A stretch of 64,000 bases of DNA from Methanoculleus sediminis (GTDB lineage: Archaea; Halobacteriota; Methanomicrobia; Methanomicrobiales; Methanoculleaceae), in the NCBI RefSeq assembly GCF_001017125.1, contig NZ_JXOJ01000002.1, forward strand, positions 497,017 through 561,016, written 5' to 3'. The notes below the pieces were generated by a model that worked only from the letters and a program-made list of their open reading frames with translations, ran no database searches and was not told the origin of the DNA. Shown piece by piece: positions 9,188 through 16,965 of this stretch. Position 1 is the stretch's first letter, and each line of letters starts with the position of its first letter. The position numbers and the translations under genes are program-made.

Positions 9188-9278
9188 GGGGCCGAAGAGA
9201 GCGGTGGGGTAAAAAAGCGTTTTCCTCCGGACATTTACTTCCCGCCGCGTGACGCCCATAGACACGCCCCGGCCGCGA

Positions 9279-9479
9279 TCACCACCTCACGCCGAAGATC
9301 GGCTCCTCCTCGACAAGGTTCGTAATCCTTCGGACGCTCGCCTCCACCGGAACCTCCTTTCCGCTGCAGAGATCCTGTTTGAGTTGTTCCAGGCCTGCAG
9401 CCACCGAGTCGTCCTTCGAACGAACGCCGCTTACCGTCACCCTGAACGTCAGCGTCACCAGCCATTGGGTCGTCTCCAT
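9279..9479 (-). CDS. Small protein of unknown function (66 residues)
   Basis: The ORF starts METTQWLVTLTF just after a purine-rich GAGGGGGA ribosome site. An N-terminal beta hairpin is followed by an amphipathic helix (AAGLEQLKQDL), giving a compact ferredoxin-like or dodecin-like size. No catalytic motif. It reads in the same direction as the 2H phosphoesterase, 91 nt upstream. Good start signals and codon use support it; the function is not known. Confidence 0.5.
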   Translation of the reverse strand: METTQWLVTLTFRVTVSGVRSKDDSVAAGLEQLKQDLCSGKEVPVEASVRRITNLVEEEPIFGVRW

Positions 9480-9889
9480 CTCTTCCCCCTCACGATGTGG
9501 ACGGAGTATACCGCCGGCGGGTCATAAAGACAGCTCATAACCGGGGAGGCTGTGCGCCGGATACCCCGTGCGGGAGGACGGTCTTTCGGCGGAAATAGCA
9601 AAAAACGGGGGACTGATGAGCGAGAACGGAGAGCAGCACGGGAGTATGAGAACGTACAGAGAGTGTTGAAGCGTTGCATCACGAATGGAGGTATCGTTGC
9701 AGTCACGCATCCGGTCCGTACCGGCTCACCCGTATCCCGGACGTAATATATTGTGCAGCCAATAAAAATGTTTTCGCGATACCCGGCGTATCGTCCCACC
9801 CGGAGCAGGCGAGAGCAGCCATGCACAACGATTATATATAAACACCAGGGACTCCAGGACTCCGAAGATCTGCCCGGGAGGAATGAGGG
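9480..9889. other. 410-nt intergenic region with divergent promoters
   Basis: This spacer separates the minus-strand small gene from the plus-strand export operon. ORFs of 62-64 codons on either strand have poor codon character and no convincing starts, so I do not call them. An AT-rich block at 9743-9770 and a clear TATA box at 9832-9842 are the only features I can support. I see no RNA gene in it. Confidence 0.4.
9832..9842 (+). promoter_or_regulatory. TATA box of the MacB-like export operon
   Basis: TTATATATAAA lies about 50 nt before the ATG at 9890, leaving a short leader that carries a GGAGGAATGAGGG ribosome site. It is isolated in GC-rich DNA and well placed for the three-gene operon. 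Confidence 0.55.
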
Positions 9890-11167
9890 ATGATTCAGGT
9901 ATCCGTGGCTGCGCCCCAGAGAGACGTAAGACGGCAGACGATCGGTTGTCTCGCGGGCGCACTCATTCTCGTTCTGCTGCTCGCCCCGGCAGCGGCGTCC
10001 GCGGCCACCCCGTCGGTGATCGTCTCCAACTTCACCGTCACCCCTGCCGTCCTGATGCCCGGCGACGAAGGGACGATCACCGTGGTGCTCACGAGCACCG
10101 CCCTGCCGGCCGCGGGATCGCCGCTCAACATCATGCTTGACCCCGGCACCGGGGAGATGAACACCTCGGAGGAGACGGAAGAGAACGCCTACATCGAGAA
10201 CGTGCTCCTGCACAGTACGGACGTCGAGGTCATGAGCGGGAGCTTCCAGGATATCGGCGAGATCGGCCCCGGCCAGTCCTTCCCGCTTACGTTCCGGATT
10301 CGCGCCCCGGGAGAAGAGGGGATCTACTTCCCGGAGGTCTGGGTCGGCGTGCGGGACGGGGCCGATGTGCGGTATCCCGTGCCGGTGAACGTCAACTCCG
10401 CGCACGCCCTGATCAAGAGACCCGCGCTCCGGGTGGAGAGAACCGTCCCGGCGTCCGTCGACCCGGGCGACGCCTTCAACGTCACGCTGACCATCCATAA
10501 CGACGGCCAGGCCACTGCAAGCGACATCTCCATCGGCGTCAACGCCACCTCCGGCGGGATCGCCCCGCGGAACTCGGAGAACTACTACATCCCCGAGATC
10601 GAGGCGGGGAATGACGCCGTCCTGAACCTGACCTTCGAGACCGACACGAGCGCACGGCTCGGGCTTACGCCGATCCTCGTCACCGTCGATTACCGGGGCG
10701 CCGACCTCGCGCTGTCTAGAGAGGTCGCGACGATCGGGATCCCCGTCGTCGGCAGCGCCGAGATGGGCGTCGCCTCCATCAGGACCGAACCCGCCCGGAT
10801 CGCCGCCGGGGACACGGTCGACCTGACGATCCGGCTGGAGAACACCGGGACGGCGGATGCGGAATCGGTCCGGGCGACCATCGAGGATCTCACTCTCCCG
10901 GGCTCAAAAGAAGCGTTCCTCGGGACGATCGAGCCGGGGAACGACGGGCCCGCCATCTTCTCACTCGTTGCCGACGAGGCCGGGGAGTTCGGCTACACCC
11001 TCGTCGTCCGGTATACCGACGACTACGGCGAACATACGACGAGACAGCCCCTGCAGGTCGTCGTTGCCCGGCAAAGCCCGGTTCCGACGATTGCGGCCGT
11101 CGCTGTCATCCTCGTCATCGCCGTCGCGGCCGCGATCTACTGGTACCGGCGGCGAAAGGAGGAGTGA
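9890..11167 (+). CDS. Membrane-anchored extracellular protein with CARDB/NEW3-like domains
   Basis: 425 residues. An N-terminal hydrophobic signal is at about 20-42 (LAGALILVLLLAPAAASAA) and a C-terminal transmembrane helix is at about 395-417, followed by a basic RRRKEE tail. Between them are about three Ig-like beta domains rich in the phrase types VDPGDxFNVTLTIHNDG and AAGDTVDLTIRLENTG, typical of CARDB/NEW3 modules. Nearly all mass would be outside the cell. It is coupled by a GTGA overlap to a MacB-like permease, so it probably acts as the extracellular partner of that ABC system. Confidence 0.75.
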   Translation: MIQVSVAAPQRDVRRQTIGCLAGALILVLLLAPAAASAATPSVIVSNFTVTPAVLMPGDEGTITVVLTSTALPAAGSPLNIMLDPGTGEMNTSEETEENAYIENVLLHSTDVEVMSGSFQDIGEIGPGQSFPLTFRIRAPGEEGIYFPEVWVGVRDGADVRYPVPVNVNSAHALIKRPALRVERTVPASVDPGDAFNVTLTIHNDGQATASDISIGVNATSGGIAPRNSENYYIPEIEAGNDAVLNLTFETDTSARLGLTPILVTVDYRGADLALSREVATIGIPVVGSAEMGVASIRTEPARIAAGDTVDLTIRLENTGTADAESVRATIEDLTLPGSKEAFLGTIEPGNDGPAIFSLVADEAGEFGYTLVVRYTDDYGEHTTRQPLQVVVARQSPVPTIAAVAVILVIAVAAAIYWYRRRKEE

Positions 11168-12375
11168 CCGCGGTGTTTTCGGGCATCAGGGTCTCCGCGT
11201 TTCTGGCATGGAAGTCTATCCAGCGCGGGAGCCAGGGGACGCTCGCCCTCACCATCATGATCATCGCTCTCATCTTCGTGAACCTGGTCTTCCTCCCCTC
11301 CATCATCTCCGGGGTCGTCGTGACCTTCGATACCCAGTCGATCGACTTCGACGTCGGAAACCTGGTCATCGAGCCCCGGGAAGGCAGCCGGTACATCGAC
11401 GGCGTGGACGGCCTCCAGAAGAAGGTCGAGCAGATCCCGGGGATCACGGGCACATCGCCCCGCATAACCGCCGGAGCGACGTTCTTTTACCGGGGCCGCA
11501 ACGCCGCGAGCACGCTCTACGGCATAACCCCGGAAGACGAGCGGTCGGTGACCAGGATCGCCGAGTACATGACTGCAGGCGAGTTCCTCTCGGGCGGCGA
11601 TACCGACGCGATCATCATCGGCGCGACCCTCGCGGGGACGGAAGGGGTGGAGGAGGGGGGCCTTCCCTCGCTTGAGGGGGTCGAGGTCGGCGATTCGGTG
11701 GAGGTGGCCTACCCGAACGGCGAGACGCGAACCTACCGGGTGAAGGGGATCTTCGAAACCCAGTCGTTCGGCGTCGATACGGCGGCGTTCGTCACCACCC
11801 GCGAGATGAGCGGGGTACTCGGGCTCGATGATCAGGCGTCCGCGATCCTGGTGAAGACCGCGGTCAACGGCAGGGAAGAGGCGTACAAGAGGGAGATCCT
11901 CTCCTACGGCGTCCAGGAGGATGTCCTGACGTTCCGGGAGAAGTCGGGAGGGTTCGTCGAGCAGGCGATCCAGAGTTTCAACATCATCAACGCCATCTCG
12001 ACGCTCGTCAGCCTGATCATCGCCATCGTGGTGGTCTTCATCGTGATCTTCATCAACACCGTGAACCGGCGCCGCCAGATCGGGATCCTGAAAGCCATCG
12101 GCATCGACCAGCAGATCATCATCAACTCCTACGTCCTCCAGGTGCTCTTCATCACCGCCGTCGGGGCGCTCGTCGGGATCGGGCTGAACGCCGGGGTGAC
12201 GACCTACCTGACCGCCTACCCGCTCGTATTCCCCGGCGGCCCGGTCTACCCGGACGTGGAGGCGTCGGCCATCCTCCGGAGCATCGCGAGCCTCTTCGCG
12301 GTCTCGGTGGTGGCGGGCTACATCCCGGCATGGCGGATTGCACGGGAGGATATCCTCACCGCAATCAGAGGTTGA
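11164..12375 (+). CDS. MacB/FtsX-type ABC transporter permease
   Basis: 403 residues from a GTG that overlaps the preceding stop. One helix lies near residues 25-50. A large extracellular MacB-PCD-like domain of about 215 residues follows, then three C-terminal helices of the FtsX module (about 270-298, 320-350 and 375-395), with the conserved NRRRQIGILKAIG cytosolic loop between them. This is the MacB/LolC architecture, in which the protein transmits ATPase motion to extracytoplasmic substrates rather than forming a channel. Its ATPase follows after 4 nt. Confidence 0.85.
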   Translation: MTAVFSGIRVSAFLAWKSIQRGSQGTLALTIMIIALIFVNLVFLPSIISGVVVTFDTQSIDFDVGNLVIEPREGSRYIDGVDGLQKKVEQIPGITGTSPRITAGATFFYRGRNAASTLYGITPEDERSVTRIAEYMTAGEFLSGGDTDAIIIGATLAGTEGVEEGGLPSLEGVEVGDSVEVAYPNGETRTYRVKGIFETQSFGVDTAAFVTTREMSGVLGLDDQASAILVKTAVNGREEAYKREILSYGVQEDVLTFREKSGGFVEQAIQSFNIINAISTLVSLIIAIVVVFIVIFINTVNRRRQIGILKAIGIDQQIIINSYVLQVLFITAVGALVGIGLNAGVTTYLTAYPLVFPGGPVYPDVEASAILRSIASLFAVSVVAGYIPAWRIAREDILTAIRG

Positions 12376-12379
12376 GAAG

Positions 12380-13087
12380 ATGATCGTCGCGGAAAACCTC
12401 ACGAGGGTCTACACGATGGGGAGGGTGGAGGTCCGCGCCCTTGCGGGCGTCTCGCTCGAGGTCGCCAGGGGCGAGTTCGTCGGGATCATGGGGGCGAGCG
12501 GCAGCGGCAAATCGACGCTCCTCCATATCCTCGGGCTCCTCGACCGCCCCACCTCCGGGAGGGTCACGATCGACGGGACGGATGTCCTGGCCCTCTCCGA
12601 CCAGCGGCGAACCCAGTTCCGGCTGAACCGGCTCGGCTACGTCTTCCAGGACTACGCGCTCATCGGGGAACTCACCGCGCTCGAGAACGTCTACTTAACG
12701 TCGCTCGTCCGGGGAGCACCGAAAGCCGAGTATCTCGAACGGAGCACCGATATCCTCCGGCGGGTCGGCCTCGGCGACCGGATCGATCACCGGCAGAGCG
12801 AACTCTCGGGCGGCGAGCAGCAGCGTGTCGCGATAGCCCGGGCGCTCGTGAACAATCCGAGCATCCTGCTCGCCGACGAACCCTGCGCGAACCTGGACAG
12901 CCAGACCTCAAAGAGCATCCTCGACCTCTTTGCACGGTTAAACGAGGAACTCGACCAGACGATCGTGATGGTCTCGCACGAGGACTGGCACAAGGAGTAC
13001 TTCTGCCGGATCGTCACGCTCCGGGACGGGCTGATCGGGGAGATGGTGGAGTGCAGGAAGGAGCCGCACCCGGGGGGAGGGGCGTAA
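12380..13087 (+). CDS. ABC transporter ATP-binding protein, LolD/MacB type
   Basis: 235 residues. Walker A GASGSGKST is at 38-46, followed by a Q-loop (YVFQDYAL), the signature LSGGEQQRVAIARAL, Walker B ILLADEP and a D-loop. The LolD/MacB subgroup is suggested by the short length, the LGLLDRPTSG phrase and pairing with an FtsX-fold permease. The start is the ATG 4 nt after the permease stop; a longer in-frame version would overlap the permease and lacks family similarity. It drives the membrane complex formed with the two preceding proteins. Confidence 0.9.
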   Translation: MIVAENLTRVYTMGRVEVRALAGVSLEVARGEFVGIMGASGSGKSTLLHILGLLDRPTSGRVTIDGTDVLALSDQRRTQFRLNRLGYVFQDYALIGELTALENVYLTSLVRGAPKAEYLERSTDILRRVGLGDRIDHRQSELSGGEQQRVAIARALVNNPSILLADEPCANLDSQTSKSILDLFARLNEELDQTIVMVSHEDWHKEYFCRIVTLRDGLIGEMVECRKEPHPGGGA

Positions 13088-13168
13088 CCCTGCCATCCCC
13101 GGAAGAAGAAAAAACGGCGGGGATATTATTATATTGTTCCCGGCATACAACCCCGGCCGGTGAGAGAG

Positions 13169-13345
13169 ATGCAGGAACAGAAGACGTTCAGGTGCAAGGA
13201 CCTCGGCCTCGAGTGCGAGTTCGAGGAGAAGGCGGAGAACGAGAACGAGCTGATGAAGCGGATCGAGGGGCATGTCCAGACCGCCCACCAGATGAACCCG
13301 GAACAGCCGGACGTGCAGGAGAAGATCCGCAAGGTGATGAAGTGA
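13169..13345 (+). CDS. DUF1059-family small protein
   Basis: 58 residues starting MQEQKTFRCKDL, with GGTGA 5 nt before the ATG. The pattern FRCKDLGLECEFE...ENELMKRIEGHVQTAH matches DUF1059: a Cys in the first strand, a second Cys a few residues on, and a His-containing helix. The paired Cys and His residues suggest a small metal-binding fold. The function of the family is unknown. A TATA-like stretch at 13123-13137 suggests its own promoter. Confidence 0.75.
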   Translation: MQEQKTFRCKDLGLECEFEEKAENENELMKRIEGHVQTAHQMNPEQPDVQEKIRKVMK

Positions 13346-13478
13346 GGGAGCCCCGCGCTCCCGAATCTCTTTTCCGGTTTTTGCCGTCGAGTGTCCCCGG
13401 AACTCTGCCGTAGAGATCTCCGGCACTCCCGCCGGGAGACGGCAGGTTCATCTGGGGTGCGTGCCATCGTGACCGCGT

Positions 13479-14069
13479 ATGGTGCAACATCCGCGTTCCC
13501 AGAGACACCTGCCCGAGGATGAAGCCGCCCGCCGGCGCTGGCAGCACCCCGAGTCCATCCTCGATGGGATCGGGCTTGCTCCCGGAGCGACCTTCATCGA
13601 CGTCGGATGCGGGGAGGGATTCTTCGCGCTTCCCGCCGCCCGGACGGTCGGGCCGCACGGCCGCGTCTGCGGGATCGACATCGATGCCGAAGCGCTGGAT
13701 CTCCTGCAGGAAAAAGCGTTTCGCGAGGGACTCGACAACGTCGTCCTCCATAAGGGGATGGCCGAGGAGATTCTTCTCTGCGACGGCTGTGCGGACGTCG
13801 TCTTCTTCGGCATCGACCTCCACGACTTCGTCGATCCGGTTCGGGTGCTTGCAAACGCGAGAAGGATGGCAGCACCGGAAGGCCTGATCGTAGACGTGGA
13901 CTGGAAGAAGGAGCCGCTCCCTCTCGGCCCGCCGACGGCAAAGAAATTCAGCCCGGAGCATGCGGCGGCGCTGATGGCAGAGGCGGGGCTCCGGGTCAGG
14001 ACGGTCGCGGAGTCGGGGCCGTACCACTACATCGTCACGGCCGTACCGGGGAATAAAAAGAAGGGTTAG
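13479..14069 (+). CDS. Class I SAM-dependent methyltransferase
   Basis: 196 residues. The SAM-binding motif FIDVGCGEGFFALPAA begins near residue 38, an acidic strand end follows in VCGIDIDAEAL, and VVFFGIDLHDF occupies motif-4 position. The overall shape is a UbiE/MenG-like class I fold. No substrate domain is visible, so small-molecule, arsenite or cofactor methylation are all possible. It converges with a lipoprotein gene only 3 nt away. Confidence 0.8.
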   Translation: MVQHPRSQRHLPEDEAARRRWQHPESILDGIGLAPGATFIDVGCGEGFFALPAARTVGPHGRVCGIDIDAEALDLLQEKAFREGLDNVVLHKGMAEEILLCDGCADVVFFGIDLHDFVDPVRVLANARRMAAPEGLIVDVDWKKEPLPLGPPTAKKFSPEHAAALMAEAGLRVRTVAESGPYHYIVTAVPGNKKKG

Positions 14070-14072
14070 GGG

Positions 14073-14672
14073 TTACTTCAGGTTCGCGATGCCGCCGTAG
14101 TTAACGGCGTTTACGAACGCATCGAGGTCCTGCTTGGCACCGCCTTCGACGCTGACATAGACCATGAACCGTTCGTTCACGCCGATCCAGGTGCCGTAGG
14201 AGTCGGGTTTGCTGTAGTACTCCCAGGACGGGTGGCCGCTGACCGTGCGCTGCTTGTAGTAGCCCTCGGTCGTCTCGAACGAAACAAACGAGTCCCAGGA
14301 CTCCCAGTAGCCCACGTCGTAGTGGGCCGAGTCCTGAATTATGATTGTCGCCCAGGCATCGTCCTTGCTGTAATCACGAGACGCCCAGGTCCACTGGCCG
14401 TCCTCGACTGTCCATGACGCCCCTACAGGCTCTTCTGCAGTCCATCCCGCGGGCGCATTCGGGAGGAACGGGATCAACGCCGTATACGGAACCGCGGTCA
14501 CGCTGCCCGCTGTGGCCCCGGAGGCGGTGGTGCTGGCGGCGGCAGGAACCGTCGTGCCGGTCGCCTGCGGCGTGTCCGTATCCGACGAACTCGACGTACA
14601 GCCCGCCGTCATGAGACAGAGCGCGAGTACCGCGACGAGTGCCAGAATTATTGCTGGAGAGTTGTTTCTCAC
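14073..14672 (-). CDS. Secreted lipoprotein of unknown function
   Basis: 199 residues. A signal peptide ends in the lipobox LMTAGC, so Cys25 would be the lipidated residue. A Ser/Thr/Ala-rich linker follows, and then a beta-rich domain of about 140 residues starting with PYTALIPFLPNAPAGW and containing many Trp and Tyr. I do not recognise the domain. It is divergent from a second lipoprotein, the chagasin-like inhibitor, and they share an intergenic promoter region. Confidence 0.7.
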   Translation of the reverse strand: MRNNSPAIILALVAVLALCLMTAGCTSSSSDTDTPQATGTTVPAAASTTASGATAGSVTAVPYTALIPFLPNAPAGWTAEEPVGASWTVEDGQWTWASRDYSKDDAWATIIIQDSAHYDVGYWESWDSFVSFETTEGYYKQRTVSGHPSWEYYSKPDSYGTWIGVNERFMVYVSVEGGAKQDLDAFVNAVNYGGIANLK

Positions 14673-14704
14673 AATAGTTCCCTCAAAACGTCCTAAAGGA
14701 AAGA

Positions 14705-14717
14705 TAAATATTTATAT
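14705..14717 (-). promoter_or_regulatory. Probable TATA box for the 14073-14672 lipoprotein
   Basis: AT-rich TAAATATTTATAT lies 33-45 nt upstream of the minus-strand ATG at 14672, in an otherwise GC-rich spacer. The plus-strand neighbour has its own candidate box (AGTATTTAAC) near 14863-14872, about 25 nt before its ATG. Confidence 0.45.
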
Positions 14718-14892
14718 GTTGCCGTTTTGCAGCACCGACCGTTTAAATCAGCCTGAAACCGTTTTGGAGCGTGCATGAATTTCGCGTTAAATGGCCGGTT
14801 ACGAAACGATCGGATCAGGATGCGCCAAAAGAGTGAATGGCATCTCCATGGGTTTAAGAAAAGTATTTAACAATTCCGGGAGACCTTATCGC

Positions 14893-15357
14893 ATGGTTCA
14901 GAGAAAGAGCATCTTTAGCGTCCTGGTGGCAGGATTGCTGGTCCTGTGTCTCCTCGGTGCCGGCTGCACGTCGCAGCCGACGGAGGAAGGGACCCCGACC
15001 GCGACGCCCACTCCGGCAGAGACCGCGACGCCCGCGCCCGCCGCAGAGTACGTCTTCAACGAGACGAACAACAACGAGACCGTCACCCTCCCGGCAGGGA
15101 GCGAGATCACGATCAGCCTTGACGAGAACCCGACGACCGGCTACGAGTGGAACGTCACCTCGTCCGCCGGACTCGAATACGTGAACGACACCTACATCGC
15201 GCCGGAGACCGGACTCGTGGGCGCCGGGGGCGTGCACGTGTGGGAGTACACCGCGGCTGAGAAGGGCGCCGGTGAGTTCTCCGCGATCTACAAGCGGTCC
15301 TGGGAAGAGACGACCGGAAACGAGACCACCTTCTCGATGACGTTCACCATCGAGTAA
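14893..15357 (+). CDS. Chagasin-like (I42) cysteine-protease inhibitor lipoprotein
   Basis: 154 residues from the ATG at 14893; upstream in-frame codons lack a signal peptide. The lipobox LLGAGC places lipidated Cys at 25, and a Thr/Pro/Ala linker follows. The C-terminal domain carries the three inhibitory loops of the chagasin/I42 family: NPTTGYEW, a Gly-rich GAGGVHVW and a KRSWE form of the RPW loop. The family blocks papain-like cysteine proteases, so this surface protein may guard the cell or tune a secreted protease. The target is unknown. Confidence 0.8.
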   Translation: MVQRKSIFSVLVAGLLVLCLLGAGCTSQPTEEGTPTATPTPAETATPAPAAEYVFNETNNNETVTLPAGSEITISLDENPTTGYEWNVTSSAGLEYVNDTYIAPETGLVGAGGVHVWEYTAAEKGAGEFSAIYKRSWEETTGNETTFSMTFTIE

Positions 15358-15386
15358 CAACCCACCCCCTTTTTGCACATCCCCCG

Positions 15387-16145
15387 TCACCGGCCGTTCC
15401 CGAAACGCCCTGACACTTCCGCCCCCGACCACGGGCCGCCGTGCGCCGCGTAGATCCGTTCCACCCCCAATGCAAGAAGTCCCCGGATGCTTCTCCTCGC
15501 CGCGGCAGGGTCGCCCGTCCTGAACGGCAGCCGGGCCCTCCCCCCCGGAAACAGGGCAGAGAGCAGGTCGCCGACGATGGCGGTCCCGCCGGCGACGAAG
15601 ACCGAGACCGAGCCGGGAGTATGCCCCGGCGTGGGGATGACCCTGCCCCTGATCCCGAAGGCCGCAAGGTCGGCAACGCCCCCGATGACGATATCGGGGT
15701 CAACGCCACCCGGGCCGGAGGCGACGTTGCCGCCCGCAAGCCCGATCAGGCGCGGGACGACCCCGCCGGGAAAGCGCAGGCCGCCGACCCCGAGGCGCAT
15801 GGCACCGGCATCGGCCTCGTGAACGGCGACCGGGGCCCCGGTCAGTTCCCGGAGCGCGTCGGCACTCCCGTAATTCTCCTGATGCCCGTGCGTGACCAGG
15901 ATCAGGGTAATTTCATCAGGCCCGATGCCCGCCTGCTTCATCGCGGCCAGAACGGCCGCCTCATCCCCGGGTTTACCGGTATCGACCAGGAGCACGCCCC
16001 GGTCCCTGACGATGAACGCAGAGGTCACGCCAAGCGGCACGGCGACGACCGCCGGAAGGCGGCGGACGGCGGGACTCTTCGTCTTCTGTCTCATAACCCG
16101 CCCGCTCCCGGCAGGATCTCCCGCATCCGGACCGTCGGCTTTCAT
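15387..16145 (-). CDS. Metallo-beta-lactamase-fold protein with altered metal motif
   Basis: 252 residues. The fold is clear: VDTGKPGDE, THGHQENYG, TPGHTPGSVSVF, IVGDLL and AAHGGPW occupy the usual positions. In the main motif, however, HxHxDH has become HGHQEN, with Glu for Asp and Asn for the last His, so the second metal site is probably altered or lost. The ATG at 16145 is preceded by GGTGAGG; an alternative ATG at 16094 would remove 17 residues. The reaction is unknown. Confidence 0.75.
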   Translation of the reverse strand: MKADGPDAGDPAGSGRVMRQKTKSPAVRRLPAVVAVPLGVTSAFIVRDRGVLLVDTGKPGDEAAVLAAMKQAGIGPDEITLILVTHGHQENYGSADALRELTGAPVAVHEADAGAMRLGVGGLRFPGGVVPRLIGLAGGNVASGPGGVDPDIVIGGVADLAAFGIRGRVIPTPGHTPGSVSVFVAGGTAIVGDLLSALFPGGRARLPFRTGDPAAARRSIRGLLALGVERIYAAHGGPWSGAEVSGRFGNGR

Positions 16146-16288
16146 GGCATCCTCACCATGGGATGCCCTCGCCCTACATCAATGATTCGGTCGGGAAAGG
16201 AGAGAATAGATGGGGCAGAGGATAAAACGGCTGGATAGCGTGGAGATTCCCCGGAGGGGGAACGAGAGCCCCGACAGCATTTCAATAT

Positions 16289-16300
16289 ACATATATATAG
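16289..16300 (+). promoter_or_regulatory. TATA box of the 16320 surface-protein gene
   Basis: ACATATATATAG ends 20 nt before the ATG at 16320. That spacing fits a leaderless or nearly leaderless archaeal transcript, and no ribosome site is seen between box and start. Confidence 0.55.
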
Positions 16301-16319
16301 TAAAAACAAGTTTGGAATT

Positions 16320-16862
16320 ATGGCGTATGAGAAACTGACACCCCGACATCTCCTCGCGATCCTCGTAGTCCTCTCCCTGGCGCTCGTCGTCCCGGCAGCC
16401 GCACAGGAGACCGGTATACGGCTGGTGAAGCCCGGCGACACGATTGAGGTGGGAGCCGAACCGATCGTCCTCGACCTCATCGGCCTCCGCAATGCGGATT
16501 CGTTCAACGCAATCTCGGAACTCCGGAAGTACCAGGACGATAACCCCGCAAAACCGGTCCAGCGGGTCATCGGCGTGGCGAAAGACAGTCACTTCACGAT
16601 CAACGTCTATACGTTCAAAGGACATTACGGACGGTATTTCGCGTACAGCAGGTCGGACGGCGTGCTCCATGATAACAGCATCGTGTTCGTCCATGCTTCA
16701 ACGCCGACGCCCACGGAGACCGTTGCCGAGGTAACGGCGACGGCCACGGCCACGGCGACGGTCACGGAGACACCGGAACCAACGCAGGCGGCGCTCCCGG
16801 GAGTTATCGCGATCGCCGCCCTCGGCCTCTGCGGGCTGCTTGCAGCGGCACGGAGACAGTAA
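16320..16862 (+). CDS. Secreted, C-terminally anchored surface protein (S-layer-like)
   Basis: 180 residues. A signal peptide (LLAILVVLSLALVVPAAA) is followed by a beta domain of about 95 residues beginning TGIRLVKPGDTIEVG, resembling the DUF3821-type domain of methanogen surface proteins. A Thr/Ala/Glu-rich stretch (about 125-150), likely glycosylated, comes next. The end is Pro-Gly, a hydrophobic helix and a short Arg tail (LPGVIAIAALGLCGLLAAARRQ in overall plan), which resembles archaeosortase-type sorting signals. Cell-surface location is likely; function is unknown. Confidence 0.65.
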   Translation: MAYEKLTPRHLLAILVVLSLALVVPAAAQETGIRLVKPGDTIEVGAEPIVLDLIGLRNADSFNAISELRKYQDDNPAKPVQRVIGVAKDSHFTINVYTFKGHYGRYFAYSRSDGVLHDNSIVFVHASTPTPTETVAEVTATATATATVTETPEPTQAALPGVIAIAALGLCGLLAAARRQ

Positions 16863-16874
16863 ACATATTCGCGG

Positions 16875-16899
16875 CGGGACGGTCCCGCACTATTTTTTA
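16875..16899 (+). terminator. Hairpin plus T-run terminator
   Basis: GCGGGAC and GTCCCGC form a perfect 7-bp stem with a one-base loop at 16875-16889, followed by ACTA and a run of six T. It sits 12 nt after the surface-protein stop and before the convergent EF-2 gene. Confidence 0.6.
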
Positions 16900-16965
16900 T
16901 CGAAATCACCGCGCGCCCGTCGACGGGCGGGGGAAAAATGAAAAGGGAGGGTATATCGATACTCG

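Noticed and set aside
9522-9746. Two opposing ORFs of 62 and 64 codons in the spacer before the export operon
   Set aside because: Neither has a credible ribosome site or host-like codon bias, and they overlap each other almost fully.
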